Shown here piece after piece: positions 1 through 5,670 of a stretch of 6,265 bases of DNA (positions are counted from its first letter, which is position 1; every line of letters begins with the position of its first letter). Both the position numbers and the translations under genes were made by a program. The stretch lies in assembly GCA_027297845.1 (NCBI GenBank), contig JAPUHG010000101.1, positions 1 through 6,265 of the forward strand, read 5' to 3'. This stretch comes from Gammaproteobacteria bacterium. GTDB taxonomy: Bacteria > Pseudomonadota > Gammaproteobacteria > Steroidobacterales > MnTg04. Under the pieces are notes generated by a model. The model had not been told where the DNA came from, ran no database searches, and saw only the letters and a program-made list of their open reading frames with translations.

Positions 1-929
1 GCAACAAAATACAATGCATCACCCGGTTCCGGGTGCATCAAGGCGGTGATCGCGTCGATTCCCGGCAACGCGATCGGGGTCGGCGGAAAACCACCTCGCG
101 TATAGGTGTTGTAGGGCGTGTCGGTATCCAGATGCCGGCGCGTCAGGTTGCCATCAAAATTCGATCCAAGTCCGTAAATTACGGTTGGATCGGTCTGCAG
201 ACGCATTCTTTTCTGCAGGCGCCGGATAAAAACGCCGGCGATAACCGGACGCTCGGTGACCAGCGCTGTTTCTTTTTCTACGATAGATGCCAGAACCAAC
301 GCCTCGTAGGGGGTATCGAATGGCAACCCCGAGTCGCGCCCCCGCCATGCCCGCTCCAGTTGCTCCTGTAAATGATCGTGCGCCCTGCTCAGAATATCGC
401 TGACCCGTTCTCCACGCACAAAATAATAGGTCTCGGGCAGAAACTGCCCTTCCGCATGGGCCCCTGCCTGGCCGAACCTGGCCATCAATGATTCCGCACT
501 TTCGGTGCCCCGGGGAATATCCTGTTCCATTGCGTCTTCAGTCGCTAAAGCAGCCAGTAATTCCCTAATCGTCCATCCTTCGACAATCGTGAAACCACGC
601 ATCAACACGTTGCCCTGGACCAGCGTGCGCAGCAAATCTTCCGCCGTCATCCCCGTTTCGAGCAGATATTCGCCAGCCTTGATCCGGGTGGCAGCGCCTG
701 AGATGCGGGCGGACCACGCAAAGGCCCGTGGGCAGCAGAGGATTTCTCTTTGCACGAGTTCCTCTACCAGGCCGGCCAGGCTCGAACCCGGGCTCACCAA
801 TAGGACCTCGTCGACGGCAACAAGCTTGAGACTTGTATTCATTGCCCGGTCGAGCAAGAAAATCGCCGTCAGCAAACTCAGCGCAGCCAGCACGAAAACC
901 AGCACCAGGCCTTTTCGTATGAGACTCAT
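1..929 (-). CDS. mltG: Endolytic murein transglycosylase MltG, N-terminal 309 residues (3' end outside window)
   Basis: MltG (YceG) is an inner-membrane lytic transglycosylase that cuts nascent glycan strands inside the chain and is thought to set strand length by ending polymerisation. The frame runs open to the left edge and gives 309 complete codons; E. coli MltG is 340, so about 30 residues are missing. Residues about 5-26 (KGLVLVFVLAALSLLTAIFLL) form one membrane anchor with a short cytoplasmic start; the rest is periplasmic. A LysM-like region spans roughly 43-108, and EGQFLPETYYF at 160-170 opens the catalytic domain. ASIVEKETA holds Glu218, the same number as the catalytic E. coli Glu218. 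LQTDPTVIYGLG at 244-255 and YNTYTRGGFPPTPI at 273-286 are further signatures. ATG at 929 overlaps the pabC stop as ATGA, with no clear ribosome binding site, suggesting translational coupling. Confidence 0.96.
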   Translation of the reverse strand, partial: MSLIRKGLVLVFVLAALSLLTAIFLLDRAMNTSLKLVAVDEVLLVSPGSSLAGLVEELVQREILCCPRAFAWSARISGAATRIKAGEYLLETGMTAEDLLRTLVQGNVLMRGFTIVEGWTIRELLAALATEDAMEQDIPRGTESAESLMARFGQAGAHAEGQFLPETYYFVRGERVSDILSRAHDHLQEQLERAWRGRDSGLPFDTPYEALVLASIVEKETALVTERPVIAGVFIRRLQKRMRLQTDPTVIYGLGSNFDGNLTRRHLDTDTPYNTYTRGGFPPTPIALPGIDAITALMHPEPGDALYFV

Positions 930-1765
930 GATGGCGCTTGCGCTACGGACAGGCTGGATTCCAGTGCGCTTTGCAAGCGACGCGTCAGCGGACCAACAAT
1001 ACAAACACGGTTTTCGATTTGCCGGACTGGCCAGATCATGAAGACTGAGTTAGTAACAAAAATTTCATCTGCCTGCGACAAATCATCAAGGCTCACCGCC
1101 ATTACCCGGACATCGATATCCATCCGCGCGGCAATTTTCAGAATTTGTTTTCGCATTACTCCAGCCACGCCTGAACGTTCAAGATCCGGCGTTATCAGGG
1201 CACCGGACCGTACCAGAAAAAGATTGCTCATAGTGCCACAAACAACCCGGTCATCTGCATCCAGCAGCAGACCTTCCGCAACCTCCGGATCGTCCCATTC
1301 GGCCCTGGCCAATACCTGGTGCAGCCTGTTCAGCGTTTTCAACCCGGCTAGAACCGGATCGAGTGCGAGGCGGGTCTCACAAAACCGCACGACGATACCA
1401 TCGCTGACCCAGTTGTCCGGATAATCCGGCCATGGATGCTGGCTGACGATACGGCGAATCCTGACGTTTTCCGGTTCGCGGTAACCGCGCCCGCCGCTGC
1501 CGCGGGTCAATATCAACTTGATAACCGCCCGCCCCTGCTCGGGAATCAGGCACAGAACTTCTTTACGAATAACAGCCATTTCGAGTTGGGGCAGCCCAAG
1601 CCTGTCGGCGCCATGGTCAAGCCGCTCGAGATGGTCGTCCAGCAAGGCAATTCGACCGTCTTTTGCGGCCATGGTCTCGAACAGACCATCGCCATATTGC
1701 AGGCCTCGGTCGCTGGCGGGAATCAAATCGCATTCGCGCCCGTCAACGATGAATCGAACGGCCAC
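926..1765 (-). CDS. pabC: Aminodeoxychorismate lyase PabC
   Basis: PabC is the PLP enzyme that splits 4-amino-4-deoxychorismate into p-aminobenzoate and pyruvate, completing the branch begun by PabB. The 279-residue product is a fold-type IV (branched-chain aminotransferase-like) protein of usual length. DRGLQYGDGLFET at 19-31 is the family's N-terminal signature, LTRGSGGRGY at 86-95 matches E. coli PabC closely, Lys143 in LKTLNRLHQVLARAEW is the expected cofactor lysine, and CGTMSNLFLV plus DEIFVTNSVFMIWPV form the cofactor-phosphate and active-site edge. The start is GTG at 1765, directly after the pabB TGA with no base between, and a GGGAG site precedes it. Its stop overlaps the mltG ATG by 4 nt. 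D-amino acid transaminase is a related possibility, but the pabB neighbour and the mltG junction point to PabC. Confidence 0.95.
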   Translation of the reverse strand: MAVRFIVDGRECDLIPASDRGLQYGDGLFETMAAKDGRIALLDDHLERLDHGADRLGLPQLEMAVIRKEVLCLIPEQGRAVIKLILTRGSGGRGYREPENVRIRRIVSQHPWPDYPDNWVSDGIVVRFCETRLALDPVLAGLKTLNRLHQVLARAEWDDPEVAEGLLLDADDRVVCGTMSNLFLVRSGALITPDLERSGVAGVMRKQILKIAARMDIDVRVMAVSLDDLSQADEIFVTNSVFMIWPVRQIENRVCIVGPLTRRLQSALESSLSVAQAPS

Positions 1766-3157
1766 TCAGAGAGCTCCCAGTGCCAGGATCAAACCCTTCG
1801 CTTTCGCCCGGCTTTCTTCAAGTTCCTTGCGAGCGATTGAATCCGCAACGATTCCGCTGCCCGCCCGCAGGCTGATCTGCTCACCATCCTGCACCAAGGT
1901 GCGGATCAGGATATTAAGATCGGCGCTGCCATCGCGATTCAGATACCCCATTGAGCCGGAATATGCACCGCGCGGTGCTCCTTCCAGTTCCGCAATGACC
2001 TCCATGCAGCGCACCTTCGGGCAGCCGGTAATCGTCCCACCAGGAAACATGGCCCTGATCACCTCGCCCGGTGTGACACCCTCACGCAGCCGGCCACGCA
2101 CGTTGGAAACGATGTGGTGAACATGGGCATAACTCTCAAGGCTCATCATCTCGTCAACTTCTATCGAGCCTGGGCGGCATACCCGACCCAAGTCGTTTCG
2201 CTCAAGATCGATCAGCATGATGTGTTCCGCCCTTTCCTTTGGATGGCGAAGCAATTCCGCGCGCATGGCCAAATCGTTCATCTGCAGATGATCGCGGGGA
2301 CGGGTGCCCGCAATCGGTCGCGACTCGGCATAGCCATTGGAAATTCTGAGCAGACGTTCCGGTGACGAGCTGATGATCGTATGATTCTGCCAGCGTGCCA
2401 GACCGGCGAAAGGAGCAGGATTGGCGCGACACAGTCGCCGGTACACCTGTGCCGGAGACACACCGGGCAACAATTGACCGCGCCACTGGCGTGATAAATT
2501 GGCCTGGAAAATATCGCCTTCGTAGATAAGCCATTTGGCAGCCTCCACCGCTTCGAGATAGACCTGCTCAGGATCTTCCTCCAGTGTCCCGGACAACAGC
2601 GGCTCAAGGTTTTCCAGCGGCGGTTCAGCGGACAGATCCACTCTGAGGTCGCCGAGACACTGTTCGTAACCTTCCTCTGCGATCAGGTAAGTTTGCCCTA
2701 GCTTGCGGTCGACAACTACCGCTACCGGAATTCGGGTCGCGATGGCTACCGGCAGACCCGGGTCTGTTTTCAGTTGCAGACCCGGCTCCACCTGGGCCGC
2801 GAGTTCATAGCTAAGATAAAGAAACCAGCCACCGGTAAATGGCAAATCATGGTGCTGCTCGGTTACTTGCTCCGAGCGCCACGCTGCATCGAGGGCGTTA
2901 AGAAAATCACCGCTCCGACCATCATTCAGCCGGAATGCAGAGTCGAGCACAATCGACTCTCGCGGGAACGCAAACAGTATGTCGTACCGGCCTTGCTCGG
3001 TTCCATGGGCAGCGCTTTGCAGCAGGTATGGATAACGATCGGGGTCTTTCTGCTGCAGCCATGCCAGATCGGCCTTGGTCGAAATGGACTCGACACAGAA
3101 ATGACGTTTACTGTCGCCAACAGCGGAGACCGGATGACTGCTGTTGCCGGAAATCAA
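1766..3157 (-). CDS. pabB: Aminodeoxychorismate synthase component I PabB, PIAGT type
   Basis: PabB aminates chorismate to 4-amino-4-deoxychorismate using ammonia from a PabA-type glutaminase, the first step to p-aminobenzoate and folate. The 463-residue protein has an N-terminal TrpE/PabB domain (LLQS near 45-48, GGWFLYLSYELA at 109-120) and the chorismate-binding domain: GDIFQANLSR at 214-223, SSSPERLLR at 263-271, PIAGTRPRD at 281-289, DLERNDLGR at 317-325, FPGGTITGCPK at 371-381 and GSGIVADS at 433-440. E. coli PabB has lysine where Ala283 stands here. PIAGT is also typical of anthranilate synthase, so TrpE is the alternative, but the abutting pabC and overall resemblance favour PabB. The start is uncertain: TTG at 3157 overlaps the fabF stop as TTGA with no clear ribosome binding site, and the first 20 residues look unconserved. 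No ATG occurs before about residue 293. pabA is not in the window; a TrpG/PabA elsewhere must supply ammonia. Confidence 0.92.
   Translation of the reverse strand: MISGNSSHPVSAVGDSKRHFCVESISTKADLAWLQQKDPDRYPYLLQSAAHGTEQGRYDILFAFPRESIVLDSAFRLNDGRSGDFLNALDAAWRSEQVTEQHHDLPFTGGWFLYLSYELAAQVEPGLQLKTDPGLPVAIATRIPVAVVVDRKLGQTYLIAEEGYEQCLGDLRVDLSAEPPLENLEPLLSGTLEEDPEQVYLEAVEAAKWLIYEGDIFQANLSRQWRGQLLPGVSPAQVYRRLCRANPAPFAGLARWQNHTIISSSPERLLRISNGYAESRPIAGTRPRDHLQMNDLAMRAELLRHPKERAEHIMLIDLERNDLGRVCRPGSIEVDEMMSLESYAHVHHIVSNVRGRLREGVTPGEVIRAMFPGGTITGCPKVRCMEVIAELEGAPRGAYSGSMGYLNRDGSADLNILIRTLVQDGEQISLRAGSGIVADSIARKELEESRAKAKGLILALGAL
1774..1778 (-). promoter_or_regulatory. Ribosome binding site of pabC
   Basis: GGGAG on the minus strand, inside the last pabB codons and 8 nt before the GTG at 1765. 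Good spacing supports GTG as the pabC start. Confidence 0.65.
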
Positions 3158-4398
3158 TTGGGTTGTGCGAACACCAGCGTACCGTTCGTGCCACCGAATC
3201 CGAAAGAGTTAGAGACTGCGACACGCAGGTGTATCTGGCGCGCCTCGTTGGGGACATAGTCCAGATCACATTCAGGATCGGCATATTCCAGATTGATGGT
3301 CGGCGGCGCAACCTGGTCGCGGATTGCCAATATGCTAAAGATGGCTTCGACGCCGCCAGCGGCGCCAAGCAAATGACCGGTCATCGATTTGGTCGAACTG
3401 ACCGCCACTTTGTATGCGTGGTCATGGAATGCCTGCTTGATCGCTTTTGTCTCTGCAATATCGCCGAGTGGTGTTGAGGTGCCGTGGGCGTTGATGTAAT
3501 CGACTTCGTCGGGATTCAGTTTTGCGTCCGCCAACGCGTTCTTCATGCACAGGCTCGCACCATCTCCCGATTCTAATGGTGCCGTCATATGAAAGGCATC
3601 GGCGCTCATGCCAAAGCCAATCAATTCGGCGATAATATTAGCGCCGCGACTCTTCGCATGTTCGTATTCTTCAAGCACCACACAACCAGCGCCATCGGAT
3701 AGAACGAAGCCATCTCGTTCAGCGTCCCACGGCCGGCTCGCCCGTTCCGGTTCGTCATTTCGGGCAGACAATGCCCGGGCTGAACAGAAACCACCCAAAC
3801 CCAATATCGTCGTGGCCATTTCGCAGCCGCCGGTTACCATTACATCCGCATCGCCATACTGAATCGCCCGCATCCCGAAACCAATACAGTGGGTTGCGGT
3901 CGTGCATGCCGTAACCAGGGAGAAATTGGGTCCGGTTATTTTTCGCCGAATCGAAACATGCCCGGCCACCATGTTGATGATGCTGGAGGGAATGAAAAAC
4001 GGCGATATTTTTCTTGGCTTGCCCGTTTTGATGTATTTGCTATAGCTGGACTCAATCGTTTCCAAACCACCGATGCCGGCACCAATGGCGATCCCGATTC
4101 GATGCCGGTTGTCATCCGTGATTTCCACCCCGGAATCCTCAATGGACTGCTCCGCAGCCGCGATCCCGTAATGGATAAATGGATCCATTTTCCTGGCATC
4201 TTTCCGTTCGATATAGGCATCGACATCGAAGTCCCTTACCGGCCCACCGATATGAGTCGAAAACTGGCTGGTTTCCATACGGGTAATCTGACCGATCCCG
4301 CTTTTGCCGGACACAATGTTCTGCCAGGCACTACTGACCGTACTGCCTACTGGAGAAACTATACCCAGACCGGTGACTACTACTCGACGCTTGGCCAA
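3154..4398 (-). CDS. fabF: 3-oxoacyl-ACP synthase II FabF
   Basis: FabF condenses malonyl-ACP with acyl-ACP, extending the chain by two carbons; in E. coli it also governs the 16:1 to 18:1 step. The 414-residue product has full family length and the complete Cys-His-His triad with its lysine: Cys165 in VTACTTATH, His305 in NAHGTSTPLGD, Lys337 in STKSMTG and His342 in GHLLGAAGG, each two residues on from E. coli numbering. The glycine-rich FGFGGTN is at 399-405. The start is TTG at 4398, giving MAKRRVVVTGLG like the family N-terminus. An in-frame TAA lies 10 codons upstream with no ATG or GTG between, so TTG is nearly forced. The upstream GGGTAAAGAA is only a weak ribosome binding site. The stop overlaps the pabB TTG by 4 nt. 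A fabB-type identity is unlikely given the acpP-fabF context. Confidence 0.97.
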   Translation of the reverse strand: MAKRRVVVTGLGIVSPVGSTVSSAWQNIVSGKSGIGQITRMETSQFSTHIGGPVRDFDVDAYIERKDARKMDPFIHYGIAAAEQSIEDSGVEITDDNRHRIGIAIGAGIGGLETIESSYSKYIKTGKPRKISPFFIPSSIINMVAGHVSIRRKITGPNFSLVTACTTATHCIGFGMRAIQYGDADVMVTGGCEMATTILGLGGFCSARALSARNDEPERASRPWDAERDGFVLSDGAGCVVLEEYEHAKSRGANIIAELIGFGMSADAFHMTAPLESGDGASLCMKNALADAKLNPDEVDYINAHGTSTPLGDIAETKAIKQAFHDHAYKVAVSSTKSMTGHLLGAAGGVEAIFSILAIRDQVAPPTINLEYADPECDLDYVPNEARQIHLRVAVSNSFGFGGTNGTLVFAQPN

Positions 4399-4454
4399 TT
4401 CTTTACCCGCACTAAACAGAGACTTTTATGGATAGAGCCACAGCCCGTCCATGG

Positions 4455-4470
4455 GCATGGCAAAACATGC
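4455..4470 (-). other. Small hairpin between acpP and fabF
   Basis: Starting 2 nt after the acpP stop, the transcript can form GCATG-TTTTGC-CATGC, a 5-bp stem with a 6-nt loop. Overlapping alternatives using CCATG/CATGG and GCCC/GGGC follow directly. There is no U-run, so it is not an intrinsic terminator. It could slow decay or mark a processing point that separates abundant acpP mRNA from fabF. The stem is short and may be chance. The rest of the 74-bp gap (4399-4472) shows no recognisable promoter. Confidence 0.3.
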
Positions 4471-4472
4471 GA

Positions 4473-4715
4473 TCAGGAGTCCGAATTTTTTTCTTTTACG
4501 TAATCGATGGCCAACTGAACGGTAGTGATCTTCTCGGCCTCTTCATCCGGAATTTCGCAATCAAATTCCTCTTCCAGCGCCATCACCAACTCTACGGTAT
4601 CCAGAGAATCCGCACCAAGGTCGTCGACAAAAGAAGCTTCGTTCGTAACTTCTTCAACCTTGACTCCCAATTGCTCGGCGACAATCTGTTTTACCTGCTC
4701 TTCAATATTGCTCAT
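4473..4715 (-). CDS. acpP: Acyl carrier protein AcpP
   Basis: AcpP carries the growing acyl chain as a thioester on a 4'-phosphopantetheine arm and shuttles it among FabD, FabG, FabF and acyltransferases. The product is 80 residues, close to the usual 77-80, very acidic, and aligns almost without gaps to E. coli AcpP. The attachment site is Ser37 in GADSLDTVELV, where helix II begins; the helix III region IPDEEAEKITTVQ is conserved. Cys53 (FDCEIPD) occupies a position that is Thr in E. coli. The C-terminus, KEKNSDS, is the least conserved part. ATG at 4715 is chosen by homology and by the upstream GAGGA. It sits between gaps of 202 bp on the fabG side and 74 bp on the fabF side, unlike the tightly packed genes after fabF, which fits separate control of its level. 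Confidence 0.98.
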   Translation of the reverse strand: MSNIEEQVKQIVAEQLGVKVEEVTNEASFVDDLGADSLDTVELVMALEEEFDCEIPDEEAEKITTVQLAIDYVKEKNSDS

Positions 4716-4725
4716 TGTTTGCTCG

Positions 4726-4730
4726 TCCTC
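4726..4730 (-). promoter_or_regulatory. Ribosome binding site of acpP
   Basis: GAGGA on the minus strand, 10 nt before the ATG at 4715. It favours the 80-residue ACP over an in-frame upstream ATG at 4763 that would add 16 residues and has no such site. Confidence 0.65.
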
Positions 4731-4774
4731 ATCAGTATCGGTGCCGCGGGCTGACAGGCCCATTGCGGTCGCTT

Positions 4775-4803
4775 ATTGTATGTAAATGTCGTGGGGCAAT
4801 CTA
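4775..4803 (-). promoter_or_regulatory. Possible proximal promoter of acpP
   Basis: The minus strand carries TACAAT (4780-4775), one mismatch from the sigma-70 -10 consensus. The best -35 at 17-bp spacing is TAGATT (4803-4798), only three of six matches. Transcription would start near 4768, giving an acpP leader of about 50 nt. A dedicated acpP promoter is expected because ACP is needed in large excess over the enzymes around it, as in E. coli. The sequence support is a good -10 with a weak -35. Confidence 0.35.
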
Positions 4804-4832
4804 GCCCGGATTATTCATGAATACGCCGGGCT
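4803..4832 (-). repeat. Palindrome 1 in the fabG-acpP gap, REP-like
   Basis: This is a 30-bp near-perfect inverted repeat. The arms AGCCCGG (4803-4809) and CCGGGCT (4826-4832) flank a perfect 12-bp palindrome TATTCATGAATA (4812-4823), with only the two bases on each side of the core unpaired. GC-rich arms around an AT-rich core, in a gap between genes and next to a second palindrome, resemble dispersed intergenic REP-type repeats of gammaproteobacteria. A protein-binding site is the alternative. Only one copy lies in the window, so repeat status is inferred from form alone. Confidence 0.6.
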
Positions 4833-4854
4833 GGCAGTCTGTAGGACTGCCGGC
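4830..4854 (-). repeat. Palindrome 2 in the fabG-acpP gap
   Basis: GGCAGTC (4833-4839) and GACTGCC (4845-4851) form a perfect 7-bp stem around a 5-nt loop. The stem extends to 10 bp (4830-4839 with 4845-4854) with one imperfect pair, a G-T wobble on the plus strand and a C-A mismatch in the operon transcript. It directly adjoins palindrome 1 and shares three bases with that palindrome's arm, so the two full structures partly exclude each other. No T-run follows on either strand, so it is not an intrinsic terminator. It could be a processing or stability element in the fabG-acpP transcript, or part of a REP-like unit. Confidence 0.65.
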
Positions 4855-4868
4855 TTAACAAGCGGCCG

Positions 4869-4898
4869 ATTTTACATGGATTTGGCGATGTTTGTAGG
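4869..4898 (-). promoter_or_regulatory. Possible distal promoter of acpP
   Basis: The minus strand has TAAAAT (4874-4869) as a possible -10 and CCTACA (4898-4893) as a weak -35 with an 18-bp spacer, just after the fabG stop. A transcript from here would carry both palindromes in an untranslated leader of roughly 145 nt before acpP. The match to consensus is poor, so this is a suggestion only. Confidence 0.2.
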
Positions 4899-4917
4899 TC
4901 TTTGGCCGGTAATGGAC

Positions 4918-5670
4918 TCAGGCCATGTACATCCCACCATTGATATTCAGAGTTTCGCCGGTGATATAGCCACCCGATGGCGAGGCGAGGAAACCGACGG
5001 CAGCGGCAATATCCTGCGGTGTTCCCAGGCGGGTCAGTGGCACCTGGTCGATTAGCGCCTGGCGCTGTTCGTCGCTCATCGCGCGAGTCATATCGGTTTC
5101 GATAAAGCCCGGCGCAATCGCATTGACGGTGATATTCCGCGATCCGATTTCCCGCGCCAGCGCCTTGGTGAATCCGATCATGCCCGCCTTGGCAGCCGCA
5201 TAGTTGCACTGCCCGGCATTACCCATCAGACCGACCACCGAGGTGATATTAATAATCCTGCCTTCCTTCGCTTTCATCATGCCTCGCAGGCAGGCCTTGC
5301 TCATCCGGTATATGGAGCTGAGATTGGTATTGATAATCTCGTCCCATTCATCGCTCTTCATGCGTAGCAAAAGGTTATCGCGGGTAATGCCCGCGTTGTT
5401 CACCAGAATAAGTGGCAAACCCTCGTTTCCAGCCATATTGCTGGCCAAACCATCGACAGAATCCGGATCGGCAACATCGAGTACCACGCCACGACCGCTG
5501 ATGCCCGCTTGTTGCAAACTCACGCCAATAGAGTCCGCGCCTGGCTGCGAAGTCGCCGTCCCAACCACAACGGCCCCAAGCTCGCCCAGATGCAGTGCAA
5601 TGGCCTGGCCGATGCCACGCGATGCACCCGTTACCAGGGCTATTTTTCCTTGCAGAATTTTCTCACTCAT
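4918..5670 (-). CDS. fabG: 3-oxoacyl-ACP reductase FabG
   Basis: FabG is the NADPH-dependent reductase that converts 3-ketoacyl-ACP to 3-hydroxyacyl-ACP in each elongation round. The 250-residue product has the full classical short-chain dehydrogenase layout: the nucleotide-binding TGASRGIG at 14-21, NNAG at 91-94, Asn116, Ser144, and the catalytic Tyr157-Lys161 pair in NYAAAKAG. PG-FIETDM follows at about 187-194 and the C-terminus has the family ending GETLNINGGMYM. ATG at 5670 is chosen because MSEKILQGKIALVTG matches the family N-terminus and GGGAAG sits 5 nt upstream. A longer in-frame start at 5754 would add 28 residues reading through fabD. The gene overlaps fabD by 8 nt and is followed by a 202-bp gap before acpP. 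FabG is normally a homotetramer; nothing here is unusual. Confidence 0.98.
   Translation of the reverse strand: MSEKILQGKIALVTGASRGIGQAIALHLGELGAVVVGTATSQPGADSIGVSLQQAGISGRGVVLDVADPDSVDGLASNMAGNEGLPLILVNNAGITRDNLLLRMKSDEWDEIINTNLSSIYRMSKACLRGMMKAKEGRIINITSVVGLMGNAGQCNYAAAKAGMIGFTKALAREIGSRNITVNAIAPGFIETDMTRAMSDEQRQALIDQVPLTRLGTPQDIAAAVGFLASPSGGYITGETLNINGGMYMA

Noticed and set aside
20..35. 7-bp inverted repeat CACCCGG-TT-CCGGGTG
   Set aside because: It lies inside mltG and encodes conserved-looking residues (HPEPG); the loop is only 2 nt and no T-run follows, so it is most likely chance in GC-rich coding sequence.
505..1041. 178-codon plus-strand open frame across mltG and pabC
   Set aside because: It lies wholly opposite two well-conserved genes, its product is rich in Ser/Arg/Ala with no recognisable motif, and it fits a by-product of GC-biased codon use on the other strand.
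1518..2120. 200-codon plus-strand open frame across pabC and pabB
   Set aside because: Antisense to conserved genes, with low-complexity Ser/Arg/Pro composition and no domain.
1766..3157. Anthranilate synthase component TrpE on the basis of PIAGT
   Set aside because: pabC abuts the gene, no trp genes are present, and PIAGT is known in a PabB subclass; kept as an alternative rather than the main call.
2935..3477. 180-codon plus-strand open frame across pabB and fabF
   Set aside because: Antisense shadow over the fabF/pabB junction; both genes on the minus strand are intact and recognisable.
3889..4503. 204-codon plus-strand open frame across fabF, the gap and the acpP end
   Set aside because: It covers the conserved fabF N-terminal half in antisense and shows no family motif.
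4716..4763. In-frame upstream ATG giving acpP 16 extra residues
   Set aside because: The extension does not match any ACP N-terminus I know and has no ribosome binding site, while ATG at 4715 matches the family start and follows GAGGA.
4803..4854. Rho-independent terminator after fabG
   Set aside because: Stable stems are present but no run of T follows on either strand, and the downstream genes belong to the same cluster.
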